NCBI GenBank assembly: GCA_002633005.1
Contig: NMRA01000406.1
Span: forward strand, 194,001 to 257,941
Reading direction: 5' to 3'
Length of the DNA: 63,941 bases
Origin: Phoronis australis
Taxonomy: Eukaryota > Phoronida > Phoronidae
The notes beneath the pieces were generated by a model. The model was not told where the DNA came from, ran no database searches, and saw only the letters and a list, made by a program, of their open reading frames with translations. Every line of letters starts with the position of its first letter. Position 1 is the first letter of the stretch. The position numbers and the translations under genes were made by a program. Positions 1 through 13,268 of this stretch are shown one piece after another.

Positions 1-381
1 CTGGAGAGAGTGACAACAGTTTTGCAATCAATGAGCAAAAACCATCACCTTGATACAAATAGTTTCGTGATCTGACTATTGAAACTTAATGCTGTAGTTT
101 GGAATTCTACATTCCGACAGATAACTAACTTTATTCTCAAACAAAAACACTTCTGAATGCCCAACCACCTGGGTGTAAACATGCATGGAAAGCGCAAATA
201 GAGTGAATTAGAACATAGTGAAGCCTATAGAACAGTAATAAAACATATTTAACAGTTCTAATCAAATACAGATTTCAATAGCCTAAGCAGAACAACAAAA
301 GCAAATTCAAGTACGCTAACACACACTTTAGTTCACAAGAAGTTAAGCTGCAGTAGATTTATGAAATTCTTTGAAGCTCAC

Positions 382-495
382 CTTGTCATATTTCTGCTCC
401 AGTTCGAGACACCTGAACTCTAGCACTTCATTCTGTTCCTCACAGTCCATCAGCTCATGACGCAACTTCAGTTCAGCATCCTCCAGCGACGCAAT
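382..495 (-). CDS. JAKMIP-like: JAKMIP-like exon 11, last exon inside the window
   Basis: The acceptor TTATTTCAG|ATTGCG (edge 495) and donor GACAAG|GTGAGC (edge 382) frame 38 codons, phase 0. The product is IASLEDAELKLRHELMDCEE then QNEVLEFRCLELEQKYDK. In JAKMIP1 the matching segment has ARDQNELLEFRNLELEERE and leads into the conserved C-terminal domain, which must lie left of this window. It is separated from exon 10 by 35.4 kb, the intron that houses the LRR-Ig gene. Confidence 0.87.
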
Positions 496-3400
496 CTGAA
501 ATAACCAATAAAAGTGGTTTATTCACATTGGAAGTCTTACATTAATGATGCCCAAAGATAGGACACGTTAATTAGTCATTTGAAGTAGTACGGTACAGTT
601 TCTTCAAATTAGAGCACACTGTGGAGGAACAGTGAAATTTTGTTATCAAAATTTTCAGCAACAGGAAGAATATTTTACATGATTGTTTGAAAACTTTATA
701 TAATATCGCTGTCATTAGCAAACACACAATGAAATTTTGAATGTCTTTGGTAATGTAATGAGCATTTGAAAAATGAAAAAATGACAACTTTAGACATTGT
801 TTTGGTTCGCATTTGAGAAAACTTTACCGTACGCCTGAATAACAATCATAACTGTGAACTATACAGTCACAGGGGTTTGCTGTAAACAGTTACTACAGAT
901 TTGGTGCAGTTAGAGCATACTGTAGACAACAAGAGCAACGCGAAGCCTTGATATGCGCCCCACTGTGTGCATCGCATACAGTGCAGATACAAGAGATGAT
1001 CACTATTTTTTTCAATGGAGCATTGATAGTTAATTTAATAACAGTCTCTAGGGAATGAAAAGCAAGTCAGCAATGCTCTCCTAAATAGGAACACGCCTGC
1101 CATTTTTCATCAGGATTCTTCAAGCAGTTTGGAGGTTAGGGAGGCAGATGTCAACGGACACAAAAACAATAGAAAAGGGGGTGCTACAAAGATCAAATCC
1201 ATCTGAAACAGGACCAGTTGTTAATTTCCACATCCACCAAAGCAAGCACAGCTACAAGACGACCAAAGTAGATTTGTCCCAGAATCCATGTCAGATGTAC
1301 TGCCCTTCATACCAAATTTCACGAAGATCCATGAAGGAACTTGTATTGAGACATAGGGAAAAAATAGAGGGCGCCACAGTAATAGGACCCATTCAAATGT
1401 AATCATCAGCCACACACATATGACAATTTTTACAATGGCATTGATCTTTCGAGTGATTTGGACGATAAAGAGGCAGCTGCCAACACCAGGATGAAAAGCA
1501 ATAAAAAATCACCACCCCGTAACATAAATTACAACCAATTCATTTTTAAATAGCATGGTATTATCATCACTTTAATAAAAACCTACTGGCCATGTTTTAC
1601 AAGCATCTGTCAAGAAAGTCCAAAGATATGCAGGACAACGCAAAAAACAAATTTGCTACTGGGGGTTTCAACAGTAATCGGAACTGTCTGACGGTCATGC
1701 TCATCCGGTTTCAAATTCCTAGAAATATATGAGCCGCATTTAACAAAGATCCTGACAGAGGTTTAAGGGATACAGCAGTCCCGCCATCCAAACATCACCG
1801 TCACCTTTGCTCTTCCCAGTAGAATCACATAGGTCAATTTCAAAACGAAACTTGGAGACTGGAGGTATGTTGAATTGAAACAGACTCAAAAATAACAAAA
1901 ATGGGCACTAGGTGGCATACAGTATGTCGACACCATCCAAATATTGGAAGGTGTCATCGTCTTTTTTATAAGAAAACTAATTGCCAAATTTCATGCAAAT
2001 TTGTCAAGGAACTCCGAAGATACAGATGATAACATAAAAAAATTCAATTGCACATAATGGATATCAAATCTGTCCACAAGTCATCCTCATCCATTGCCAC
2101 TAGCTGTTCTTTGTTTCATCCCAGTGATGCAATATTATCCAAAAACTTACTTCATGAGTCACTGGACAAGTATGCATGTGTCTGAATGTTTAAATTGTGT
2201 TTTCTTGAGTTGCTAAAGCATTTGCTAAGCTATCTGGGTTTAATATATCTAGAATAACAAAAATCATTTCAAGGAACGCCATCGTTGGCATATCTAAAAC
2301 AGCCTCTACCTCATACAACAAAATATTCACTTCACTAAGCAGATAGACAAGTACAGAATTATGCAAACAAGGAAGATAAGTAAGTACTATATTGGTGCCA
2401 TATCAGACGTTGAAATACTTAAGTGTGCAAACCATTTCCTTATACAGTATAAAACGTCACATTTTGATTAGCAGATTATACAATGACATCAAGAATACAA
2501 CTGCAGTAAAATCCTCTGAAATGAGATGACATCACAAATCACAAGGAAAACCACAGTGCACTAGCCACTGGTACAGCCTGGCCAAGCAGTCATTACACTG
2601 CCAGTTCAGATTATATTTTTTTCTACAAAAAGTAGACACCTATAATAGTCAGTTTAGCTATTTATGTAGCCAGGAATAATGGAATGGATGAGTTTGTGAC
2701 GTGGCTCAGAAACTGATGGATTTTAGAATAATTACCAAGGAAATCGTTTCTTCAAGTTTTCCCACATATGAATCCTATTCTAATTTTTTTAACTTGACTT
2801 CGTTTTAAATGTAAAATCAGTTCGAAGCTCTTTTCCTCACTTTGCAACACTAAATACAAAACGGTATAGTTTCCATAACAACATGGAGCTCAAGAAAAAA
2901 GCTTAATGAAAGGATGAGGGAAACAATTTGATACAGTTTTAAGTACTTATTGCATTGCACTACGCTAGACATTAGATATCATCTGATCATTAAGTGCAGC
3001 AGGCTACACAGGATATACCACACAGAACAACATATGGATCACATTAGACAGAGCTTGGAATAATGAACAAGACAAAAGAGGAAAATTTGCCAGGTGATGT
3101 ATCACTCCACAAATAAATTGGCATGTGTGATAGAAATGTTTTTGTGTTGTAAAATTTAAGTGAAATAAGTGTTTTTGTGCAAATGAACTCAAATAATGAA
3201 AAGAGACGAAAAAGGGGAAACTAAAAATCAAATAAAAGGAAATCAAAGCCAAAAAAGAGGAAATCCTCTCAAAAGAAGGAAATTTTAAGTCATGATTAGA
3301 CTGACAGGCACAATTTGGCGGTACTGTCCTGGCCATAAGCGATGTTTTTAAAAACCATGCTCTAACTTTTCAATAAAGCAGTTCATGAACTAAGGTTGAT

Positions 3401-6400
3401 TGCTTGGCCAAGGACCACGTAATTATTCACACTAGTTGATACACTAAAATTTGATAACCGCGTGGGCCAATGGAGTATGATCAATTGCCAGAAATTTACA
3501 CCTACATTCAAGCCGCTCAGTTCAGTATTATAAAGAGATATTTGTGGTTTACTTAAAGCCTTGTTCAAAGTAAATACTTAATCTGAAATGTCCACAAAAA
3601 CAATTAAAACCAAGATATCCTTTAATAGCATTAAAACAATTAGTCCATTCATGATAAAAAGTTATTTAATTTTATGCGAAATGTACAATGACAGTATTGA
3701 TGCTTAAAGTTTCCTGTAATAATATTTACATCAACTGAAATACAGGAAGTAATCGAATAACACCAAAGTGTACACAGCATTAGCGTTATTGTGGTGGCTG
3801 ACATCATAACAGGAGGATATAGTTACACAAAATGTGAATGCATAATTAAGTGGGATAGAGATTACTACACCAGTAACCACCTGGCATTAATAGCTTCCTT
3901 AAAACTTAGTCATAAAAGAATGACATGCAAGCGAGACGACCCGGTTTCGCATAAAATAAAATTTAAAAAGGTAAAAAGCAATAAAACCTGTTATTAACTG
4001 GCTCCTCCTGAGAAGCGTTATGCTATTTCAGCGGTGACAATACCAGTAACACAAACCACGAGAAAAAAGAACGAAGAAAGCCATAAAATGCGTCCTCATG
4101 TTAACAAAACATTTCTTGGTATTGTGTATGTCCCTTGAAATCATAATGCTTTCTAGTGTTTTTTGCGCTTAAGTACCAATTATTGTATATTTTTCATAAC
4201 GTACAATACAAAACTGTTTTGATAACTTAGCTACTCAGAGACGTTTAATGCTCTCTCACTTTCCTTCACATATGTCTGTGTCAACGGACTGTTATGTGTA
4301 CATATGTTCAAATGATTTTTAACTATCACCGAGTGGTCAACAGACACCTTTAACATACCTACATATAAGGTAACACATCTTTAGCTACCCTTATGTAGGT
4401 GTTTTCTTTAAAGTTCGCACACTCTGTTAGTTCGTACATGACCCTGGAAACATGGCCTTTGTTCTAATAGTTCATACAGTAGAACCTGAGGGAAAAAGTT
4501 TGTACACATATTTGGGTTGGAAAAATTATTTGTACACACCTTTTGGATAGGTAAAATGGAAATTCGTATTCTTATAAAAGAACACAAATCAATAAGCGCC
4601 AATTCCATTCGGGAAATCGGAATACGTGGTTTGATATACTACGCTAGTATAGAGCTCGAAGCCGTTTCATTGCTCATATCCATATGGCAGTGTCAACACA
4701 TGTAAATCTAGTAGTTATTAAGGTCTTTGATGAATTTCTAAATCTTTGACTCTCAGATACATGTTCAGATTACTTTATTCAAAAATACCTGCTGGATCAG
4801 CCATAAATAAAACAAATTATACTTGTTTTAAGGAAAAGGACAAAAATGTATCTTCAAAAAATTCACCCTCAAGAACGTTATAAAATTCTGCATTGGTTTC
4901 AAAAGCGTAATTGCACAAAGCTACTTTTGCTAATTTGAATAACTACTGTTTATTTCAATGATTCAGCACTATAAGCTTTACTAAGCAACCTTTATGATTG
5001 CTTACTTCCAATAAATGAATAGAATCAAGGCATACAGGCAACCAAGAAAACAAACACAGCTTTTGCAACTGAAAAGTACAGTGCGATGCATGCTTGACAA
5101 AAGTTGACCTTTTTTGCTGGTGTACATGTATATTCAAAGACAATTATGAATGGATTTGTTGTAAAGATGTATGGAGCCCCCCAAAGCTTCAAAACTGGTT
5201 GATTATTTCTGGTCGACTGGTTGCACACTTGTGTAATGTCATGTGATGGAGGCAGTAGACCTTTGGCAACACAAAAAGCTAGGATTTTAGTCCAACTTAC
5301 CTTGACGTCATGGTAATAACATGCAACTCTACAATGGGAATTCATTCGCCAGCGGTTTCTAAAACCGCGTCCTGGTTTTCCAAATATAAGGTTAAAGACC
5401 TCGTGTGAGGTTAGACAACAAGATGACATTTCATCCCACTTTTCCGCTAAGTTTGAAAATCTGAAAGTGGCCTATTTGTATCCGATCCACCTCGCTGCTC
5501 TAATTCTATAGATGTGACTTCATTCTAAGTGCTAACAACTTCTGGAACTGACTAAGTGCATTGCATGATTAGGTCTCAACGCTACAATTTATTTACATCA
5601 TCTAAAATATTGAAGTCAAAATCTGCTTATCTTAAAAACTATCTACACCTTTCAAAATATCGAGCTTCAATATGAACTTCATACAGCAGACAAAAATAAT
5701 CTTAAACTAAACATTAGTACTATACAGCTGAAAAAATGCTTTATAAGAAAAACAAGGAGTTGTTCCATTCACCAAAGTCAACTGGACCTTAGATTTATAA
5801 AAGTTATCAATTCAATACATTGGCAGGTCTGTGAATGAAACTTCACCAATGAATGCATTTTTGTGATTAACTATATTTTCAAGGTAGATTAAAAGACCTT
5901 AATTGGGTGTCAATCAAAAATTATCAAGCTTTATCTCTGAATAAGCATGTATAATATGTTAGTCACATTTACTATAACTCAACCACGGCCGGATATCTAA
6001 ATTTAAACACTTACTCTGCACCATATAAAATAGACGAAAATAACTCATCTTCTTCAACATATCTTTAATGAGAAATATCTAAATACGGACTAGGGGTGGA
6101 CAAAACCCTTTACACAGCATTTTTGCAACAGCAAAATACATCCAAAAACATTAATTTTTCATTAACTGTAGCCCTCCAATTGGGAGCCCCACTACAAACC
6201 AGTGTCCTGCTCTGGCTCATAAATAGCTGAGGTCACTGACAACCTCCTTGCATTAGTAATACATGGAACACTGCGGTGGTGACATCGCGTCATCTCCGAC
6301 ATCAATATATGTCATCGGAATCAGGTCGTCATTAATGCTCATATCATGAAATAAGAAAGACACAAGTCAAGTGTGAAGTCATGTTAACATGTTTTCTAGC

Positions 6401-6966
6401 TCATCGTTCTGAGTATTCTACGCTTGTGGAAAAAAGAATTTAGTACACCACCAGATATTTAGTTACAACGCAGAAATTGCAAGAAAAAACTTCTGAAGAT
6501 TCAACGCACATGTTTTTTAAAAGGTACATGACAGAAGAAAGTCGAGTTATTTAAGACTGTGGTGTATAAGTAACACGTGGAATATATACCTGTTTGAACA
6601 GTGCATCTACCAGAAGGCATCAGAAGATGGAAGTTAGGAAGGATAATCTGTTGAATATCAGGTGAGTGAAAAGAGCAGGGATGACTTAACAAGATTTGAA
6701 TAGATGGTTAACAATGTGATGAATTGTTAGCCAGGGTCAGGCAATCATAGCCTGGGGTGTAGTCTTACCATACAGGTAGCTATCTGGTGACCAAGGCCAT
6801 TGTAGATTATATCATGGTAGACTTACAATGAAGTAGCAAAACAGTCTAAAGAGTTACAAAATGTTATGGCCCCCATGGTGAGAAGTGGCAGATTACATGA
6901 CACCCATGTTTGCACTGGTTTTTTGTTGTAACCTTACAAAGATTGTACATCACCTCTTTGTAAACG
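496..6966. other. JAKMIP-like intron 10, distal part
   Basis: AT-rich intron DNA with no gene that I can support. At 1310-2100 there are diverged copies of a dispersed repeat (CCAAATTTCAT, then AAGGAACT, then CACTAGGTGGCAT at about 1906-1917). At 5287-5429 there is an exon-like stretch on the minus strand (see findings). Short frames elsewhere lack homology or splice support. Confidence 0.6.
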
Positions 6967-7038
6967 ATCTCTCATAGAATTTAGATCTCTCATAGAATTT
7001 AGATCTCTCATAGAATTTAGATCTCTCATAGAATTTAG
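6967..7038. repeat. 18-bp tandem repeat, 4 copies
   Basis: Four perfect copies of ATCTCTCATAGAATTTAG in a row. They are read as a repeating NSMRDL peptide on the minus strand, which is a repeat artefact and not a gene. Confidence 0.95.
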
Positions 7039-7938
7039 CGTTTGAAAAATATTTTTGATAGGATGATTATAACATCTCATGACCTTTTGACCTCTACCAT
7101 CAATGTCACCCACCACCTGCTGGGTATTTACTGGTTACTGTAGATCGTAGACGAAAACTGTAAGACTCATACCCAGCACAAATAACAAATTCATCTCATC
7201 AATAACATAATAGCAGTTTGCGTGGTCAGTCAGGTCAAACGTACAGAAGCATAAAGAAATATGAAAACAAATTATCAGTTCTGCTCTATGCAAATCGTTT
7301 CACGGAAAGAAGCATTTTAATTTATGCAAATCCACCTTTTGTGTGGTTCTAGTAACACCCACTGAGGTACTTACAGTGTCTACCTGAGTACTAGTGGGGT
7401 TCACTGGACAAACAATTGAATATGTCTGAGTCTCAGTTTCATAAACAGGGCTGGATGATTCACCAGTCTATTGTAAACTTAGACTGTAATGAAGAAAACA
7501 TTTAACAATGAAAAGCTTAGCATGAACCAAACTTATAGGAGGTTCTTTTAAGAGTTAAATAGCAAATACTTTTCAATCAAAAGCAGTGAATACTTTATGG
7601 TTACAGAGCTCTTATTCAAACCAATCCCTGAAAAGATGACAATTAAAATCCATAAACAAGCATCCCACCATAAGCAGCAGTACTTTGCTAACACTCACTG
7701 GTGTGACTGCATTTTGTATGGGTCAAGAAACTTTAAAATGGACAGTCATTCATGACAGGACGAGGGTTGATGAACTGACCCTTCAACATCTTGTAGTTGT
7801 GTCATTCTTTAAGTACTAATATAGGAACCTCTTTAAGTTAAAGGTACTTGGACACATATCTGAAACACAATATGGTCGACAAGTCAAATTTTATTCTGCC
7901 AAATCTTTCCACAAAAATAATGATCAAAAAATGTTTGA

Positions 7939-8075
7939 TCTATTTCTAGCATGGTTTGTAGTGTGCAGATGTCATAAAACAACTTTTGGTAAATTTTCCA
8001 TTTATTTGAAGTAAAGTAATCAGCTTTTGAAAAATTACATAATTTGGAAATTACTTTTGTGCGAAATAAAAGAAG
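7939..8075 (+). repeat. Dispersed repeat, copy 1 (partner at 25434)
   Basis: It shares TGGTTTGTAGTGTG.AGATGTC, TTTGGTAAA.TTTC.ATT and GTAATCAGC.TTTGAAAA with 25434-25570 in the same order and spacing. Family unknown, probably a MITE fragment. Between here and 10510 the only other structure is the degenerate tandem array at 9235-9440. Confidence 0.65.
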
Positions 8076-9234
8076 AGTTACATTAACACCAATATTTGGC
8101 TTAACACCCCCATTCCCAATTTATACGATCAACACTTTCTTAAAAGGGCCGGTGTCCTTACAAAAGCCCATTTCTACACAGCTCCCAAAACATTGAATAA
8201 CCAGCTTCAGTACCTGAACTATGCCACACTTGTTGCTGAAGAAAACAAGAAATTATTCTCCTTTTGCTAATGCACAACTGAATATTATCGTACTTGTAAG
8301 CCAAAAATTATGAAGGCATTTGTGACAGTGAATTGACTGTTAGAGTAAGCACCATTACCCTACTTGTCAAAAAATGTCTGAATAGCCATGTTAATGAACA
8401 AATCATTAGACTTTGGGAAAAGATAAGGAAAATCATCATTGAGGTAAAAATTGGGTTAAGAAATGACTGAGATGTGTAGCAAAAAGTCCAGCAATACTGG
8501 TCGAAACCTAGGTTACACATCACTAAACCAAACGAGTTTAACAACATGAACCAATTCAATTAATGGTTATTGTGCAACCAAACGAGCAGAACAACTTAAC
8601 TTGTTTAAATACAGAGCAGTGGAGAGCTGCGAGTGCTATGGTCATTGGACTTTTGACCAAGTTAAATAAACAGAGATGGCAGCACTTCAAAAAGTCATTT
8701 TTAAGTATACTATTTCTTCAACAAATGATTACCTCCATCTGGTAATAGAGGATATTCTTACTCTTAGTTAATTTCATTTTCAAAGGCCTCTAGCCCAGAA
8801 GAGATGACAATATTTTGCATGACAGGTGTATACACAGATACTTAAAAACTCATCACTTCATTTCTAATTTCCCACGTTTTGATAAAATAAAGTTTGCCAG
8901 ATTTTTCACACAATTTTCCGTATTAAAGAACATTTATACCAGTAAATAATCACTAAAAATAGATTTGTGTTTCAAGTAACTACATCTCAGATCTCAGTGC
9001 TAAAACTGGACATCGAAACAAAAAATAACTCTTTGTTTCTACTTCTCCCTGGTTACAAACAGAACACAAACTTTGATCAAGGGGATACTATTTCTTCTGC
9101 CCAGTTCTATATTAAGTTGATGGGTTAATCATTGTTGCTCTCACTACCCATGTCTAGCTCAATGTGCAGCCTGGACAGACTGGAAATCCAAGTTAGAGAT
9201 GTTAAGTTCACAGTTGGAAGCAGACAACAATGTG

Positions 9235-9440
9235 ACGAATAAATACTGTGTAATGGCAGTTACAAATGCTGTCTAACTTCAGTTATAAATGTTGTCTAAC
9301 GACCGTTATAAATGCTGTATGTCAGTTATAAATGCTGTATGTCAATCATAAATGCAGTATAATGTCAGTTATAAATACTGCATAATACCACTTACAAATA
9401 CTGTCTTAAGTCAGTTGTAAATGCTGCATAATGTCAGTTG
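9235..9440. repeat. Degenerate tandem repeat, unit about 20-25 bp
   Basis: About nine diverged units of the type GTCAGTTATAAATGCTGTAT follow one another with variable spacing. Confidence 0.75.
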
Positions 9441-10509
9441 CATTAAGAGCAGCAATCAAAGTTGATATAAACCACAAAACAAACAAATTATGGTTTCCAT
9501 AGCCTCCTTCACTTTTTATCAAATGCCTTTTTCAAAAATGAATCATAACAGCATTCAAAACAGGATTGCTGGTAACATTGTGTAGGCAGATAGTTCATTG
9601 GTCTCAACATAATCATCTGGGCCATCTAGGCATCCTAATTAGACATCAAAGTAACTGTCATCTCAATAATGGACGACTTCCGTTCTGGTTATGTGCAGTG
9701 CACTTCCTCTTGAGAATGACTGCAGCACCATGTCTGCCTCTTCAATTATGAGACCAGGATGAGCATCCCAGGTGGCGCTGTCATCTACCTTACTTTATGT
9801 TGTTTTCTCATCTATGTCTTCCTGGTGGGCTCTGCTGCCTTTCCTAGCACTTAAGTCACTCTTAAGAAGACCAAGGAAGGTTGAAGTACATAGAATAAAT
9901 GCCTGTGATCGTTTTAAAAAGTTGTTCCTTTTTGGTATTATTTATGCGGGGAGAGCGGGACTAGACATGTTGAGTGGCAATATGAGAAGTTATGGCTGAA
10001 ACTTAAGAGTGCTGAAAATAGTTTGACATTTAATGAGACTTGCTTGAAAGGCCTGTTACACCGCATGTTAATGATTACATAACGCTAGGTCACACCCTCT
10101 CTCAGGATTGGCTCAAGTGCTTGGTTTTAAGTGGAAGTTAAGTACTTCAATCAGGAAAATGTTGAAGTGCAAGCGCATCTAGAGCATTTCATCCTTTAGA
10201 TCTAAAGTAGGTCAAGACAAGTTACAAAAAAGGATTAAAACTTAGGGAGTGGTCCAAATTAGAAAGCATTAGTATCCGCAGAAAAGCCTCACCTAGAATT
10301 GTGAAGTGATATTGGACAGGTTAGAGGCGATAATGAAGACAATGGGGATAAGTTTTAGTATGATAGTTTCGATGTTTATTGAATGATGATGCAATAATTC
10401 ATAAAACATTTTGATACAAGTTGCAGTTAATTGCCTATCAACCTATGCTGTCCTTCTAACAGATGTATCAGTTTGCAAGCATCAAGTAGTGTATGCTGTC
10501 ATCAGCATG

Positions 10510-10553
<44 letters not shown>
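10510..10553. repeat. CA microsatellite
   Basis: Uninterrupted (AC)n of about 44 bp. Confidence 0.97.
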
Positions 10554-10556
<3 letters not shown>

Positions 10557-10836
10557 CAATTTCAAAACCCATAGCCATTCCCTACGCTGATATCATGAAT
10601 TCACTTTTGATTGGTTGGTTTTAATTGACTAAGAACCATCAGGACAGAAATAGTAATGCGATCTCTAATTGAATCTATAATCATATCTAACCGAAACATA
10701 TTTCCAAGGTCAGGAAAATCTATCAAGTGCCCCACTCAACATGCAAGGATAAGATCACCATCATGCTTCACTGTGTTAAGGGCAGCAGTCAGGGTTTGAT
10801 TGCAGAGGCTTCATCATACATTTGTAAAGAAAGACA

Positions 10837-11299
10837 AGGCCCTTTTATACTAACTTAACTCCGGTATAAGCAGAGTGTCGATGTAAACAGTGAAACTAAT
10901 TGAATCGTTTATACCAGCTTTGATAGTTAATGGCATCGAAGTAAATGGTAGGTGATGCTGTCGTCATCGAAGTAATTGCAAGGTAGCGCTGATGCATCCC
11001 GTGCACACTTTAGTTTCTTTTAATGTGACATTTTGAGAACATTTAAGTGTGTTAATTGATGTTAAACATGTTTCTAACTCGATTGGTGAATATTCGAGAA
11101 AAATATAAGCAACTATTACAGATGACATTGCTCCTTAATTGTTGATGATAGCAGCGGCCTCTGGCAATAACTGTGACTGAAGATGACAGTTCATACCATT
11201 TACAGCGAAGTTAACTGGCACTGTTAACTTCGATCCAAGACCGAAGTTAACCGCAACTCCCCAAAACATCAATGTGTCCACATTAGTATGAAAGGGCCT
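10837..11299. mobile_element. Harbinger-like MITE, copy 1
   Basis: The ends AGGCCCTTTTATAC and GTATGAAAGGGCCT are inverted repeats, flanked by ACA (10834-10836) and ACA (11300-11302), a 3-bp target duplication. The interior shares GAAGTTAAC, CGAAGTAA, TGACGATGA-type and GGTAGCGCTG segments with the copy at 49252-49755. There is no coding capacity. The 3-bp duplication and GGCCCTTT termini suggest PIF/Harbinger, by inference. Confidence 0.75.
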
Positions 11300-11302
11300 A
11301 CA

Positions 11303-13205
11303 AGCAGCAACAACCTGTTCACTTGTCTAACATAGAGTTATGTATTATTACATAACATTACACAACCAATCTGATCTGTGAAATAGTGTCCCAACAGGTG
11401 TCCTACATGCAGTTGAATAAGTTTTTACACTAAAATGAGTCAGTTACTTTCTGACACAAATAAAAAGCCCAAATGCAAATTTGTGAAACTTGTTGAAACG
11501 AACAATACGAATCGAAACAAATTTTCCATGGAATGAAAGTAAGTCTCCTTGTAGTTAGGTTCTTAAGATTATTTCAAATCATATTATTTTACTGAACATG
11601 CACACTACGCTTTCCCTCAATCTGAAAGCACACACAGCAAGTGTCAACGACTGCAGAGATCGATTGCAGCTCAGTTTTGCGAAATATCTTTCAATTCAAC
11701 TATGGAATGATTTGAAAAAGCTTTTCAGTTGACAATGTCCCTTTATTCACCAGTGCATATTTTGTCATGACAATAACAAGAGCCGAGTTCTGTAAATGTC
11801 AAATTGTATTTGCGGCAAAACTCCCCACTTATGGAACGGAAATAGTGAATTCAATCCCACAATCCCACAATTCCATCTTGCCATTTCGCTAAGCTATAAA
11901 GCTCCCTGACAAACTTGCGAAACACTCCTTTTTCACTCGTGTCATTTTGCGAGGTTTCACAAGACTTTGTCCACTGGTGACAAACCTACCATAATACGCT
12001 GATTTCATGCCATCACTTTATTTCCTTCTCTAGCAATCTCTGGTGAAATGAATAATTGGGATTTAGACATGCATTGTGGACCTGCTCACACCCTCATCCT
12101 TTACTGCTTCCAAGCCATGGTAGGACTGAGCTGGTTACTAGGTAGGACTGAGCTGGTAAATGTTTTTCATGGCTGACTGAACACAAGCACTAACATGCCT
12201 GGGACAAACAAACTGACTGAGACAGATGACACACCAGACAAACATTCCAAAAACGGGTAAAATATGAGACTTTACATTCCAAAAACTATGAGAATTATGG
12301 ACTCACCAACCTGATCGAGGATCAAAGACAAATGCGTTATTGTCCTTTATTGGGCATTCACAGAAAACTGTGTCCAGCGGCAGATGAGAAACAGAACACC
12401 GCAGTCAACTTTTTGGCCAATCAGTAGAGAGAAACAAGCACGAGCATGGAGCGTTGATGAACAAGGGTGGTTCTGTATAGATGCAAGACATAAGCCTCCA
12501 GTGAAAGGCAGGTGTTTCAAACCTAAGGTAATGCACCCCAGACCTTTCCAGTGTACCCTAGGAAAATGTTTGCCACTGAAATGACTAAGGGTGGTGAGGT
12601 TGCAGTGTTAGAATATGGGACCAAATTAACCGTTTCCGTTTCATAAACGATGATTTCCCGTATACAAAAAGTAATTCAGGAGACAGCTGATAGAATCAAA
12701 ATTTCATCTTTTAAGGGATAATTATCAACTTTCATGAAGCCCTTTCTCACTTCATCAAATAAATTTTCAACCCCTTAAAAGTAGATCTTATTGTCAGGGA
12801 AATCCAATTTTGTCTAAGCTTTTTATGCAACCTCAAACAACTGAGATATCAGCTATCAAAATACTCCTTTAAAAACATCCCAAGTCGACATTTTTTCGTT
12901 GTTTGAAGGGAAGCCAACATCCAAGACACAGTTCCCTGGGCCATAGACAATAGATTAGGTATGTAAAATTTTACCGAAATAGATCCAATGCACCAAAGAG
13001 AAATTGATGTTCAAACTGGTAAAAGAGCCGAAAATCAAAAGGTGTAAAAATGGTTGATAAAGATTTACGGCATTACTGAAATCATTTGAAGGTCGTCCCT
13101 AACATCGTGATCTCATAGACACTAGGCACATAAATAATCCATTCAAAGCGAATTGTTATGAGTAGCAATAAAAATGTAGGTACTTGTATACACAAACACA
13201 CATAA

Positions 13206-13207
<2 letters not shown>
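11303..13207. other. Intron DNA, nothing recognised
   Basis: AT-rich, no splice-framed open stretch and no clear repeat structure. The small frame at 12384-12584 has no recognisable domain. Confidence 0.5.

Positions 13208-13266
<59 letters not shown>
13208..13266. repeat. CA microsatellite
   Basis: (CA)n of about 58 bp, with flanking CACAAACACACATAAACATA. A frame encoding a (CV)n peptide on the minus strand is an artefact of this repeat. Confidence 0.97.

Positions 13267-13268
<2 letters not shown>

Noticed and set aside
1148-1415. 84- and 64-codon frames on opposite strands
   Set aside because: They overlap each other and a dispersed repeat copy.
4408-5143. Several 60-66 codon frames
   Set aside because: Lengths are expected by chance in AT-rich DNA and nothing is recognisable in the translations, apart from the donor-bearing stretch listed as a finding.
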